A DNA stretch of 51,045 nucleotides from Actinotignum timonense (lineage in GTDB: Bacteria; Actinomycetota; Actinomycetes; Actinomycetales; Actinomycetaceae): the NCBI RefSeq assembly GCF_900155575.1, contig NZ_LT706966.1, positions 1,357,047 to 1,408,091 on the forward strand, read 5' to 3'. A program made the translations under genes and the position numbers. This document shows, piece after piece, positions 1 to 8,608 of this stretch. How positions within the stretch are numbered: position 1 is the first letter of the stretch; each line of letters begins with the position of its first letter. A model generated the notes under the pieces. It ran no database searches and was not told the origin of the DNA. It saw only the letters and a program-made list of their open reading frames with translations.

Positions 1-648
1 ATCGGCAGCTCCCGCGCGAGCCACCGCCAGCGGGTCGCTGGCGCGGCGAATCGATTCATCCGCGGCAATTTTGGGGGCAACCCGGGAGCGCACCCGGGCC
101 AGCTCCGCGATCTTTTTGCAGGGCTGCTCCACGTATTCCAGCCCGGCCAGCCCGCCCGCGCGGGCCGCCGCGTCAAGCTCGGTGATGGCCCGGATAGCGG
201 TATCGGTATCCCAGGCCGCGTTCGCATCCACGCGTCCCCTCCCGGCCGGCCCGAGCGCCGCCGCCACCGCGGCCACCCGCTCGCAATCCTCGCGTAGGGT
301 CGAGCGCGGATCGGCAACTTTCACTTTCGCGGTGGTGCAGCCGGCCGCGTCGCGAACCAGCCGGGCTGCATCCGCAGGCGTGGTGACCGGGATCGTCACA
401 TTCACGGGGATATGGCTGCGCAGCGGACGCGGAAAGGGCCGGGTGGCCGCCTCGATTCCGGCGCGCAGCCACGGGGCTGATTCCCGCGGGTCATAATCCC
501 AAAACGGAGCTGCCTCACCCCAACCGGCCGGGCCCTCCAGGAGCAGTCCCTCCCGCACGGTAATCCCCCGGAAGCGGCGCTTGAGCGGAATCGAATAGGC
601 GAGCACCCGGGACAGTTCGGGGAAAGGATTGACTAATTCAGTAAGCAT
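1..648 (-). CDS. menC: o-succinylbenzoate synthase MenC (3' end cut by window edge)
   Basis: MenC dehydrates SHCHC to o-succinylbenzoate in menaquinone synthesis and belongs to the enolase superfamily. Translating the minus strand from the ATG at 648 gives an open frame to base 1. In it I see the family landmarks in order: an N-terminal capping part containing 'FRGITVREGLLLE', the catalytic lysine strand 'AKVKVA', the first metal ligand in 'VDANAAW', the second in 'YVEQPC', and the third in 'ADESIR'. The C-terminal lysine region lies outside the window. A GTG at 678 in the same frame is an alternative start. The gene is divergent from menB across about 118 bases, which agrees with a menaquinone locus. 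The identification is firm; only the start and the missing end are uncertain. Confidence 0.9.
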   Translation of the reverse strand, partial: MLTELVNPFPELSRVLAYSIPLKRRFRGITVREGLLLEGPAGWGEAAPFWDYDPRESAPWLRAGIEAATRPFPRPLRSHIPVNVTIPVTTPADAARLVRDAAGCTTAKVKVADPRSTLREDCERVAAVAAALGPAGRGRVDANAAWDTDTAIRAITELDAAARAGGLAGLEYVEQPCKKIAELARVRSRVAPKIAADESIRRASDPLAVARAGAAD

Positions 649-753
649 GGCCTCGTTGACAAGTACGCGGTACGGCACGCGGGCCCGGGCCGCTAGGCCG
701 TGGCTCCGCGCCGCCGAGAGTGTGAAACAGACCCCATACTAGCGCCTGCCGGC

Positions 754-766
754 TAAACTGTCCCCC
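754..766 (+). promoter_or_regulatory. -10 element and leaderless start of menB
   Basis: A TAAACT hexamer at 754-759 is followed by exactly seven bases and then the menB ATG at 767. No Shine-Dalgarno sequence is present. Transcription starting about seven bases after a -10 element would put the 5' end of the mRNA at the start codon. I see no clear -35 element. This is inference from spacing alone, but the same arrangement recurs in this window. Confidence 0.45.
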
Positions 767-1744
767 ATGAGTATGCTTCCTTCGGTTTCAGATACATTCG
801 ATCCCGCGCGCTGGCGCACGGTCCCCGGTTTCGAGTTTGAAGATATTACCTACCATCGTGGTATTTCCCGCGGGGAGGTGGATGGCCGACCCGCGGGCGA
901 GGACCTCCCGGTGGTGCGCATCGCCTTTGACCGCCCCGATGTGCGTAACGCTTTCCGCCCGCTCACCGTGGACGAACTCTATCGGGCATTCGACCACGCG
1001 CGCATGAGTTCCGATGTGGCCGCCATTATCCTCACCGGGAACGGTCCCTCCCCGCGCGATGGCGGCTACGCTTTCTGCTCGGGCGGCGACCAGCGGGTGC
1101 GCGGGGCAGACGGCTACCAGTACGAAACGGCCGGCGCGGATTCTAGCGCCGGGGTGGCTCAGCGCCGCGCCCAAATCGACCACGCCCAAGCCAGCCGCAT
1201 GCACGTGCTCGAACTCCAGCGCCTTATCCGCACCACCCCGAAACCGGTGATCGCGGCGCTCACCGGGTGGGTGACCGGCGGCGGGCACTCCCTCATGGTG
1301 GTCTGCGATCTGGCGGTCGCCTCCCGCGAACACGCCCGCTTCAAGCAGATCGACGCCAATGTGGGTTCCTTCGACGCCGGATACGGCAGCGCCCTGCTGG
1401 CCCGCCAGGCCGGTGACAAGCGCGCTCGCGAGATTTTCTTCCTCGCCCGCGAATACAGCGCGGACCAGGCCGCGGCCTGGGGTGTTATTAACGAAGCGGT
1501 GGCGCACGCGCAGGTGGAAGAAACCGCTCTCGAGTACGCGCGTATTATTGCCACGAAATCACCGCAAAGCATCCGTATGCTCAAATTTGCTTTTAATATG
1601 GTCGACGACGGTATCGCCGGCCAGCAGGTATTCGCTGGTGAAGCCACCCGTTTGGCCTATATGACGCCGGAAGCCCAGGAAGGCCGGGATGCCTTCCTCG
1701 AGCATCGCAGCCCCAATTGGGATCCCTACCCGCGCTACTTCTAA
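767..1744 (+). CDS. menB: 1,4-dihydroxy-2-naphthoyl-CoA synthase MenB
   Basis: A 325-residue crotonase-fold protein that closes the second ring of the menaquinone head group, converting o-succinylbenzoyl-CoA to DHNA-CoA. Visible family features are the oxyanion-hole segment 'YAFCSGGDQRVRG', the glycine-rich 'GWVTGGGHSLMVVCDLA', the MenB-type segment 'DANVGSFDAGYG', and the C-terminal 'RSPNWDPYPRYF'. The length is slightly above the roughly 285-310 residues usual for MenB. The ATG at 767 has no ribosome binding site and sits seven bases after a -10-like hexamer, so the message may be leaderless; a second ATG at 773 is possible. menE begins 23 bases downstream, so the two are probably co-transcribed. 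Confidence 0.95.
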   Translation: MSMLPSVSDTFDPARWRTVPGFEFEDITYHRGISRGEVDGRPAGEDLPVVRIAFDRPDVRNAFRPLTVDELYRAFDHARMSSDVAAIILTGNGPSPRDGGYAFCSGGDQRVRGADGYQYETAGADSSAGVAQRRAQIDHAQASRMHVLELQRLIRTTPKPVIAALTGWVTGGGHSLMVVCDLAVASREHARFKQIDANVGSFDAGYGSALLARQAGDKRAREIFFLAREYSADQAAAWGVINEAVAHAQVEETALEYARIIATKSPQSIRMLKFAFNMVDDGIAGQQVFAGEATRLAYMTPEAQEGRDAFLEHRSPNWDPYPRYF

Positions 1745-1767
1745 AACAGGCGGGTTGAGGTTCGCGC

Positions 1768-2994
1768 ATGTCCAGTGTTCTGAGCCCGGAGGATATTGAG
1801 TTCATTGTTCCTTCCCGGAGCGGTATACGCGCGCTATACGATGCGATAGCGGCGCGGCTGGAAGCACCCGGTAGCCACCGCCCGCTCATGCCGCTGGCTT
1901 CTTCGGCGGCCGATGCAGCGGCGGATTCGGCGGTTGATGCGACTACGGCCGCGGATGCAGCGGCCGATGCGGCGGCGGTGGCGGGGCGGATCCGCTGGCG
2001 GCCGGATATTGATTTTATTTTGCAAACCTCCGGTTCCACCACGGGGAAGGGGCACCTGGTCGGGCTTTCCGCCCGGGCTTTCCTCGCTTCGGAAGCTGCC
2101 ACCGCGGAATTCTTCGGGGGCCGGGGCCGCTGGGTGCTGGCCCTCCCCGCGCATCACGTGGCCGGGTTCCAGGTAGTGGCACGCTCCTGCGTGGCCGGTA
2201 GCTATCCGGTGGAGCTCCCACCCGGGCTATCGCTACGCGATCATGGCGGCGTGGATATGGTGGATATGCCGGAGGGCGGCTTCCTATCCGTGGTTCCCAC
2301 CCAGCTCTCCGATATTGTGGAATCCGGCCAGGCGGGCACCACGGCCTTGAGGAACTTGCGTGCCATATTGGTGGGCGGGGCGGCGGCTGCGCCGTCGCTC
2401 ATCACCCGTGCCCGAGCATTGGGGCTCCCGGTGGTGACCACCTACGGCATGACGGAAACCGCGGGCGGCTGCGTTTATAACGGTATCCCGCTGCCCGGGG
2501 TGCAGGTGGCCGCGCCCTCCGGGCGGCTGCAATTATCCGGGCCGATGCTGGCCGCAGGGTATTTGAACGAACCAGAATCTGCGGCTTTTATAACGAGTGG
2601 CGGCCGGCGCTGGCACGTGACGAATGATGCCGGGAGCGTTATTGAGGGGAGAGTGCAGGTCGCGGGGCGCCTGGATGACGTGATCATTTCCGGCGGGGTG
2701 AAGGTGCATGCCCGGCAGGTCAGCGAGGTGCTGTGCAGTTTCCCGGGGGTGCGGCGCGCGGAAGTTCTTCCGGTGGTGGATGAGCGCTGGGGGCAGATCG
2801 TGGGAGTAATTCTGGAAGCAGAGTTCCCTTTCGCGCAGCGCGCGGAGGAGGTACGTGAGTACGTGCGCGTGCGGATGGGGAAGGCCGCCGCGCCGCGCCG
2901 GGTGGTGCAAGCAGCTATCCCCATGCTGGCCTCCGGGAAAGTGGATCGCCTGCGCGCGCTGGAGATGCTGCGCACTCCCACATGGGAAAAGTGA
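1768..2994 (+). CDS. menE: o-succinylbenzoate-CoA ligase MenE
   Basis: A 408-residue ANL-superfamily AMP-forming ligase that activates o-succinylbenzoate as its CoA thioester, the substrate of MenB. The P-loop 'QTSGSTTGKG' (about residues 90-100) and the A5 motif 'TTYGMTETAGG' (about 230-240) are clear, followed by the C-terminal 'GRLDDVIISGGVKVH' hinge region and the catalytic lysine segment 'LASGKVDR'. This is the short actinobacterial form of MenE. Residues of about 45-73 are an unusual run of Ala, Asp and Thr (bases about 1900-1985) just before the P-loop domain, which looks like a low-complexity insertion. The stop codon overlaps the ribosome binding site of tsaD. Confidence 0.93.
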   Translation: MSSVLSPEDIEFIVPSRSGIRALYDAIAARLEAPGSHRPLMPLASSAADAAADSAVDATTAADAAADAAAVAGRIRWRPDIDFILQTSGSTTGKGHLVGLSARAFLASEAATAEFFGGRGRWVLALPAHHVAGFQVVARSCVAGSYPVELPPGLSLRDHGGVDMVDMPEGGFLSVVPTQLSDIVESGQAGTTALRNLRAILVGGAAAAPSLITRARALGLPVVTTYGMTETAGGCVYNGIPLPGVQVAAPSGRLQLSGPMLAAGYLNEPESAAFITSGGRRWHVTNDAGSVIEGRVQVAGRLDDVIISGGVKVHARQVSEVLCSFPGVRRAEVLPVVDERWGQIVGVILEAEFPFAQRAEEVREYVRVRMGKAAAPRRVVQAAIPMLASGKVDRLRALEMLRTPTWEK

Positions 2995-3003
2995 GGAGTA
3001 AGA

Positions 3004-4053
3004 TTGCCGGGCGTGAGTACAACAGTTTTGGGAATCGAAACCTCGTGTGATGAAACGGGGATCGGGATCGTACGCGACGGCGAGCTGCTGGCGGATGTAA
3101 CCGCCACGTCTATGGATGAATACGCCCGCTACGGCGGCATTATCCCGGAGATTGCCTCGCGTGCTCACCTCCAGCAAATGGTCCCCACCCTGAACGCGGC
3201 CCTGGAGAAGGCCGGCGTGGGGCTGGGCGATTTGGATGCGATTGCGGTAACCGCAGGCCCGGGGCTCATCGGTTCGCTGACCGTTGGGGTTTCCGCGGCG
3301 AAATCCCTGGCCTTGGCGCTGGGTATTCCGCTCTACGGCGTTAATCATATTATTGGGCACCTGGCGGTGGATCAGCTGGCCAGCGGGCCCTTCCCGGAGA
3401 GCTTTATCGGACTGGTGGTTTCCGGGGGTCATTCCTCGATTCTGCACGTGCGCGATATTGCCGGGGATGTGACGGAGCTGGGCGGCACCCTGGATGATGC
3501 CGCCGGTGAAGCCTTCGATAAAGTGGGGCGCCTCCTCGGCCTGCCCTACCCGGGCGGCCCGCATATTGACCGCCTCTCCAGGACCGGCAACCGGGATGCC
3601 ATTCGCTTCCCGCGCGGCCTGGAAGGCGGGAAAAATAAGGCACGCCACCGCTACGATTTCTCCTTCTCCGGCCTGAAAACCGCTGTGGCCCGCTATATTG
3701 AGGGCCTGGAAGAACGCGGCGAAGAAGTCAATGTTCCCGATATTGCCGCCGGATTCACCGAAGCTATTACCGATACCCTCACGGATAAAGCCCTGCGGGC
3801 CTGCGAAGATAAGGGCTGTGACACCCTGGTGGTGGGCGGGGGATTCTCCGCGAATTCCCGGCTGCGGGAACTGGCCGCCCAGCGCGGAGCCGAACGCGGG
3901 ATCAACGTGCGCATCCCAGCGCTGCGCTACTGCACCGATAATGGCGCCATGATTGCTGCCCTCGGGTACAGCGTGGCGGTCAGCGGGCGGGCGCCGTCGC
4001 CCCTCGATATAACGGTGGACACGAATATGCCCCTCGATCTGGTAGCGTTCTAG
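3004..4053 (+). CDS. tsaD: tRNA N6-threonylcarbamoyladenosine transferase TsaD
   Basis: The Kae1/TsaD/Qri7 subunit that transfers the threonylcarbamoyl group to A37 of ANN-decoding tRNAs, acting with TsaB and TsaE in the cytoplasm. The 349 residues match family length. I see the N-terminal '[14 protein letters not shown]', the metal-binding H-x3-H in '[11 protein letters not shown]', 'VVSGGHSS', and the phosphate-site region '[11 protein letters not shown]' towards the C-terminus. The TTG at 3004 is favoured because GAGGAG at 2993-2998 lies five bases upstream; the GTG at 3013 is the alternative. The SD overlaps the menE stop, so translation is probably coupled to menE. tsaB and tsaE are not in the window. 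Confidence 0.95.
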   Translation: MPGVSTTVLGIETSCDETGIGIVRDGELLADVTATSMDEYARYGGIIPEIASRAHLQQMVPTLNAALEKAGVGLGDLDAIAVTAGPGLIGSLTVGVSAAKSLALALGIPLYGVNHIIGHLAVDQLASGPFPESFIGLVVSGGHSSILHVRDIAGDVTELGGTLDDAAGEAFDKVGRLLGLPYPGGPHIDRLSRTGNRDAIRFPRGLEGGKNKARHRYDFSFSGLKTAVARYIEGLEERGEEVNVPDIAAGFTEAITDTLTDKALRACEDKGCDTLVVGGGFSANSRLRELAAQRGAERGINVRIPALRYCTDNGAMIAALGYSVAVSGRAPSPLDITVDTNMPLDLVAF

Positions 4054-4056
4054 CGC

Positions 4057-5298
4057 CTACCACCCTTCGCGTTCGGCGACGATAGCGCGGTGCTCGCCGA
4101 GGATCCGGGTGAGGATCACGGTGGCGGCGCCGTCCCCGGCGTTCTTGTGCAACTTGAGTTGTTTGCGGAAGAGCGCCGGGTCAATATCGGTTCCGCGTTT
4201 TTTGATTTCGGCCCGCACGACGCCGCGTTTGCGCAGCTCGGCAGCCACGGTTTTGGCGTGCAGCGGGAGCACATCCAGTATTTTGAAACGGGCGAGGAGC
4301 GGGGAGGCGACGGCGTCGCCGCTTAAATACGCCAGCCCGGGCGAAATCGGAGCCAAATCAAAATCGCTACACACCTGGTCGAGGCCGCCCGCGCGCATAA
4401 GCGCCGGATCCGGTTCGTACAGGTACGCATCCAGGGGCCGGGCCGGCAGGGAAGCGGCGGACTGGCTCGGATCCCCGCGCCAGGTGCGATAGTAGCCGAC
4501 CAAGTTCCCGGTGGCGGAAGTGGCGGCGTCGTCGCCCTCCTCGCGCCGGGGCTTTTCGGTGAGGATCGTGGCGCCGCGCCCCGGATCGCGCGTCCCAAAC
4601 CACGCCACCGCCTCCACGAGGTCCCCGTCCACGCTCACCCAATCGACGAAGGCATCGGCGGGCAAATCCGCCCAGCGAATCCCGGGCCCGAGCTTAATCC
4701 CGGTCACCCGGAATTCGCGCGCCAGCGCAATGGCATCGCTGAGCGCCGGCTGCCAGTGCTCGGGATGCGAAATCCGCTTGCCCCGCGCATCGCGCCGCGC
4801 CGGGTCGAGCCACAGCCCCTCGCGGCTCTCATAGCTACCGAGCAGGGCGTATCCGTCTGTTGGTACGACGGCGCAACCGGCATTAGCCTGCGCGAAATGA
4901 GCGGTAACCGGGTCACGCTCCACTCCCAGGGCGGTCAGGCCGGCGTCGGTGAAGGCCTGGGAATCCGCCCCGATCCCGCAGCCGAAATCGAGCACTTCGC
5001 GCACGCCGGCACGTTGGAAGACCGAGGCGTGCTGGCGGGCCACGCTGGCGCGGGTGGATTGCTGGAGGCCGGCGTCGGTGAAGAACATGCGGGTGGCGCG
5101 CTCGCCGAATTTGGCGCGGGCGGCATCGCGCAGGCGGGTCTGGGTGAGCAGAGCGGAGCTTTGCTCGGGGGTGAGGCCGCGTTCGCGCAGTTCGGTGGAG
5201 AGTTTGAAAGCATCGGCCACGTTATGGGCCGGCATGGTGGCGAGGAGGGCTTGCCCGGCGGGGGAGGTGAGCCAGTGGGCGACGTCGAGCTGTTCCAC
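4057..5298 (-). CDS. SAM-dependent methyltransferase with THUMP-like C-terminal domain
   Basis: A 413-residue class I methyltransferase of the actinobacterial type that carries a C-terminal THUMP-like domain. The SAM motif I 'VLDFGCGIGADSQAF' lies in the middle, followed by an acidic loop and 'LWLDPARRDARGKR', which occupies the place of the catalytic N/D-P-P-x motif. The C-terminal part ('LKLHKNAGDGAATVILTRI') is the THUMP-like portion. An RNA substrate is likely but not shown. The frame stays open to an ATG at 5382, but I prefer the GTG at 5298: a TAGGCT hexamer lies exactly seven bases upstream of it, and the extra N-terminus is Arg/Pro-rich and would overlap the next gene's promoter. It converges on tsaD with a three-base gap. 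Confidence 0.8.
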   Translation of the reverse strand: MEQLDVAHWLTSPAGQALLATMPAHNVADAFKLSTELRERGLTPEQSSALLTQTRLRDAARAKFGERATRMFFTDAGLQQSTRASVARQHASVFQRAGVREVLDFGCGIGADSQAFTDAGLTALGVERDPVTAHFAQANAGCAVVPTDGYALLGSYESREGLWLDPARRDARGKRISHPEHWQPALSDAIALAREFRVTGIKLGPGIRWADLPADAFVDWVSVDGDLVEAVAWFGTRDPGRGATILTEKPRREEGDDAATSATGNLVGYYRTWRGDPSQSAASLPARPLDAYLYEPDPALMRAGGLDQVCSDFDLAPISPGLAYLSGDAVASPLLARFKILDVLPLHAKTVAAELRKRGVVRAEIKKRGTDIDPALFRKQLKLHKNAGDGAATVILTRILGEHRAIVAEREGW

Positions 5299-5311
5299 GC
5301 TTCCAAGCCTA
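5299..5311 (-). promoter_or_regulatory. -10 element of the THUMP-like methyltransferase
   Basis: Read on the minus strand, TAGGCT (5311-5306) is followed by seven bases and the GTG at 5298. It matches the TAnnnT form of actinobacterial -10 elements and supports a leaderless start at 5298. No -35 element was recognised. Confidence 0.45.
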
Positions 5312-5336
5312 GCGTGCCCGGGCGGGCGGGGCCTAA

Positions 5337-6221
<885 letters not shown>

Positions 6222-6325
6222 GCGCGCGAAACGGCGCGAGCGTGGGTGTGGCGCGGTAGGTGTGAGTGCCCGGAGCCCTGCGGACGAGCGCGCGCCGTGC
6301 GAGAAACTTCGCTTTTCGCAAATCC

Positions 6326-6352
6326 TTAGCACTCACCTTGACTGAGTGCTAA
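6326..6352 (+). promoter_or_regulatory. CIRCE operator (HrcA binding site)
   Basis: TTAGCACTC at 6326-6334, nine bases, then GAGTGCTAA at 6344-6352. This matches the CIRCE consensus (9-bp arms, 9-bp spacer) without mismatch. CIRCE is the operator bound by the heat-shock repressor HrcA. It lies 133 bases before groES, which therefore should be induced on heat shock when HrcA is inactivated. Confidence 0.96.
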
Positions 6353-6485
6353 GTGCGGCTTACCTTTAATAGCGGACGTAGTTCATGCTACGGCTTGTGC
6401 TTAGTGCGGGCCCGGCCCCCGCGACGGCGGGTCCCGGTTCTGAGCGCGTTTGTAGTGCACGAGTTGAGAAGTAAGGAGGAGCCGC

Positions 6486-6782
6486 ATGTCGGTCTCCATT
6501 AAGCCGCTTGAGGATCGCGTTGTTATCCGTCAAGCTGAAGCAGAAACGACCACCGCTTCCGGTCTGATCGTTCCCGATACCGCTTCGGAAAAGCCCCAGG
6601 AGGGCACCGTTCTGGCGGTGGGCCCGGGCCGTATTGATGACAAGGGCAACCGCGTTCCCATGGATGTCAAAGTGGGGGATGTTGTGGTGTACTCCCGCTA
6701 CGGTGGCACCGAAGTCAAGTACGGCGGGGATGAATTCATCATCCTCTCCGCGCGTGACGTGCTCGCCGTGGTGGAAAAGTAA
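6486..6782 (+). CDS. groES: co-chaperonin GroES
   Basis: A 98-residue GroES that caps the GroEL cavity during ATP-driven folding. The N-terminal '[16 protein letters not shown]', the mobile loop '[19 protein letters not shown]', '[15 protein letters not shown]' and the terminal '[12 protein letters not shown]' are all standard. The start is fixed by a strong AAGGAGGAG ribosome binding site about six bases upstream. The gene has its own CIRCE operator and is followed by a strong terminator with no groEL behind it, so it is monocistronic; groEL must be elsewhere, as in Bifidobacterium. Confidence 0.98.
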   Translation: MSVSIKPLEDRVVIRQAEAETTTASGLIVPDTASEKPQEGTVLAVGPGRIDDKGNRVPMDVKVGDVVVYSRYGGTEVKYGGDEFIILSARDVLAVVEK

Positions 6783-6866
6783 CATCACCTAGGCAGCGCT
6801 AGATAGCGCTAGGCAGCGCCGTTTTTGCGGTAGCTAGTAGCGCCGCGATTCGGCGGCAGCGTAGTA

Positions 6867-6909
6867 CGTGGTGGGGCTGGCTCGTTTGGGCCGGCCCCAC
6901 CACGTTTTT
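6867..6909 (+). terminator. Rho-independent terminator of groES
   Basis: A 15-bp stem (6867-6881 with 6890-6904, one G-U pair) is followed by TTTTT. It lies about 85 bases after groES and isolates the gene from what follows. Confidence 0.9.
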
Positions 6910-7245
6910 GCATAACCTTGCGTTCGGCGGCTCTGCCACAACCCGGTGCGCCACCTCTGGTTACAGGCATTTCCACAGATCGTGATCGCCATCGGGAACA
7001 GGTCTCATACCCAGGGGAAGACTGAAAACTGGGCGGTACCAATAACCTACTGTCTTGAAACGATGCTTTTCTACCGACGAACGTCAGTGTGAAATACCGA
7101 CAAATGACGGTGTTGTGGTACTAGAAATAACTGGTTAACTGGAGGCGTATCTGAATGGAGATCTCCGCCCGCGTTTCCGGGCTGGGCAATTCGCCACCAA
7201 AGACGGTGGTGCAACGAAAGGAATACAGGGAATGAACGAGGGCGA
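6910..7245. other. Non-coding stretch with no recognised gene
   Basis: About 330 bases of lower GC than the flanks, between the groES terminator and the next plausible gene. I see no RNA gene or convincing promoter. One very short frame, 7155-7235 (26 codons), has GGAGG nine bases before its ATG and overlaps an ATG at 7232 (39 codons, ending 7351). These could be leader peptides, but the evidence is slight. Confidence 0.4.
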
Positions 7246-7380
7246 ATGTACGGATCGATTTCAGGAATTTGGGAAGCTATTTTCGACAAGCGCGCGTTCG
7301 TTGAAATCGGAGAAGAGGGTGCTAGTTTCCTTGAGGTGCTTCTCGGTTTAGAGGGTGTTGTAGCCGAATGCTTCGGCTAA
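7246..7380 (+). CDS. possible 44-residue acidic small protein
   Basis: A 44-codon frame not recognised as any known family. It begins MYGSISGIWEAIF and ends with 'VLLGLEGVVAECFG'. Its composition resembles an amphipathic helix: hydrophobic residues alternate with Glu and Gly, giving a net negative charge. It ends ten bases before the start of the following membrane protein, so the pair could be translated together. A GAGGG lies only three bases before the ATG, which is short for a ribosome binding site. An overlapping 39-codon frame (7232-7351) has AAGGA ten bases upstream and is the alternative. It could equally be non-coding leader sequence. Confidence 0.3.
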   Translation: MYGSISGIWEAIFDKRAFVEIGEEGASFLEVLLGLEGVVAECFG

Positions 7381-7390
7381 AAGGACAACC

Positions 7391-8095
7391 ATGGTTCGTG
7401 TTTCTCCGGATCCGGATTGGACGCCGGTGCCTTTCCGCCAGTCGTGGAGCGGTCACCTCATCGTTGGCACGCTGACCGCAATAGGTATTGTGATTGCGCT
7501 GGCGCTGAGCCGGTTGTTCCTCCCTCATCAGGTGAATTTTTTCGCACTGCTGCTCATCGTGGTGCTGAGCACCGTGGCTGTTGAATTCCTTTCGACCATC
7601 CCTCACCTGTGGCAACAGCAAAGGTATCATCATCCCCACCCGGGAGGATGGCTTCCTCCGCTGAGCCGGATTGCGTTCTTCGCAGGGGTCTATTTTCTTG
7701 TCACGCTGGCACTGACGTGGAACTCCCGGCAGGCACTCATCTGTGGTGGCCTGGCTACCGCGGTCGCGATCATTGAGGTGATCGGGATACGGCAGTGGAA
7801 ATCCGGCTTGACCATAGCAGAGGAGAGAGAAGCCACCCTGAAAGCCAAGAAAGCGCTTCAAGAACTCATTATAGAAACCCGCATAGAGCGGCGGGAGATA
7901 GCTCGGCGCAGAGCGGCCGAGCGCCACAAGCGGCTCGGCTTACCGGAGGACACCAGTCCGATTATTACGGTCAAGCCGGGCGGCTTCGAATTCCGGCCGC
8001 ATCGCGTGAACTTTATTGCGCCGCGCGCCGAGCCCGACGGCGCGGAGCAGCCTGATGCGCACTCAGATCCACATTCTCAAGAGGACCGAGGTTAG
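7391..8095 (+). CDS. unrecognised membrane protein with charged C-terminal tail
   Basis: A 234-residue protein that I cannot assign to a family. Four hydrophobic segments are visible: about residues 22-44, 48-68, 91-112 and 115-133. They are followed by a long charged stretch rich in Glu, Arg and Lys (about 140-185) that looks like a coiled coil, then a polar tail ending in acidic and His residues. AAAGGA six bases before the ATG fixes the start. The topology suggests a membrane anchor with a cytoplasmic helix that could bind a partner. GC content is lower than in neighbouring housekeeping genes. It is preceded by a possible small ORF and followed by a 62-residue membrane protein. Confidence 0.75.
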   Translation: MVRVSPDPDWTPVPFRQSWSGHLIVGTLTAIGIVIALALSRLFLPHQVNFFALLLIVVLSTVAVEFLSTIPHLWQQQRYHHPHPGGWLPPLSRIAFFAGVYFLVTLALTWNSRQALICGGLATAVAIIEVIGIRQWKSGLTIAEEREATLKAKKALQELIIETRIERREIARRRAAERHKRLGLPEDTSPIITVKPGGFEFRPHRVNFIAPRAEPDGAEQPDAHSDPHSQEDRG

Positions 8096-8204
8096 CTCGG
8101 CAGTTAATTGCGGCGTAGCTGGGCTCCCAGCTCTTCGGTGGCGCTTGTGCTTCACAGGTAGAATTGAGGACTGAATTGCTTGGGATTGAGGAAGTGAAAG
8201 AACA

Positions 8205-8393
8205 GTGCTTCAGCTAGTTGAATATGCGTTAGTCGGTTTGGAGCTCATCGTCGCCTTGCTCAGCGTTATTTTCGCGGTTATGAGCCTGATGGGGCACTCC
8301 GACATGATTTACTTGGCCATGTTATGTTTAGGGATCTATGCAGTCGCATCTGTGATCACTAAGGGAATCGAGCATTTGGGTAAGAATAAGTAA
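8205..8393 (+). CDS. small two-segment membrane protein, unrecognised
   Basis: A 62-residue protein starting at GTG 8205. Two hydrophobic stretches cover most of it: about residues 8-28 and 33-51, with a short Gly-His-Ser turn between them and a basic C-terminus 'GIEHLGKNK'. GAGGA lies about 12 bases upstream, rather far but usable. I know no family to which it clearly belongs. It is 109 bases behind the preceding membrane protein and ends before a strong hairpin, so the two may share a transcript. Small integral membrane proteins of this shape are found as subunits, toxins or holin-like proteins; nothing here decides between these. Confidence 0.6.
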   Translation: MLQLVEYALVGLELIVALLSVIFAVMSLMGHSDMIYLAMLCLGIYAVASVITKGIEHLGKNK

Positions 8394-8491
8394 TCTGGTA
8401 CGGGGATATTTAGCAAGCACGCGGCGGCAAGGCAGAACGACAGAGGAAAACTGTCTGTCGCGCACACTTTGTTTCCCGGCTGAAATGAAGG

Positions 8492-8526
8492 AAGGGGAGG
8501 GCCCGGAAATTCCGGGGCCTCCCCTT
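8492..8526. terminator. Bidirectional terminator hairpin
   Basis: A 16-bp stem with one mismatch (8492-8507 with 8511-8526) and a three-base loop. It lies between the 62-residue gene and the convergent sialidase-like gene. The arms begin and end in AA/TT, giving short U runs either way. Confidence 0.8.
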
Positions 8527-8608
8527 TCGCTTGCCCGGGGCGGGATACTGGCCGGTGGGCCAGGATCCCGCGGGCGTTACTTGTTAGCGGGTTGCAAACA
8601 GTGCTGTG

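Noticed and set aside
7246-7380. The 44-residue ORF as a mycolata-type porin (PorA/PorH)
   Set aside because: Only length and helical character are similar, and no mycolic-acid genes are in the window.
8205-8393. A toxin-antitoxin pair or holin at 8.2 kb
   Set aside because: The protein has the right size and two helices, but there is no partner gene or antisense RNA signal.
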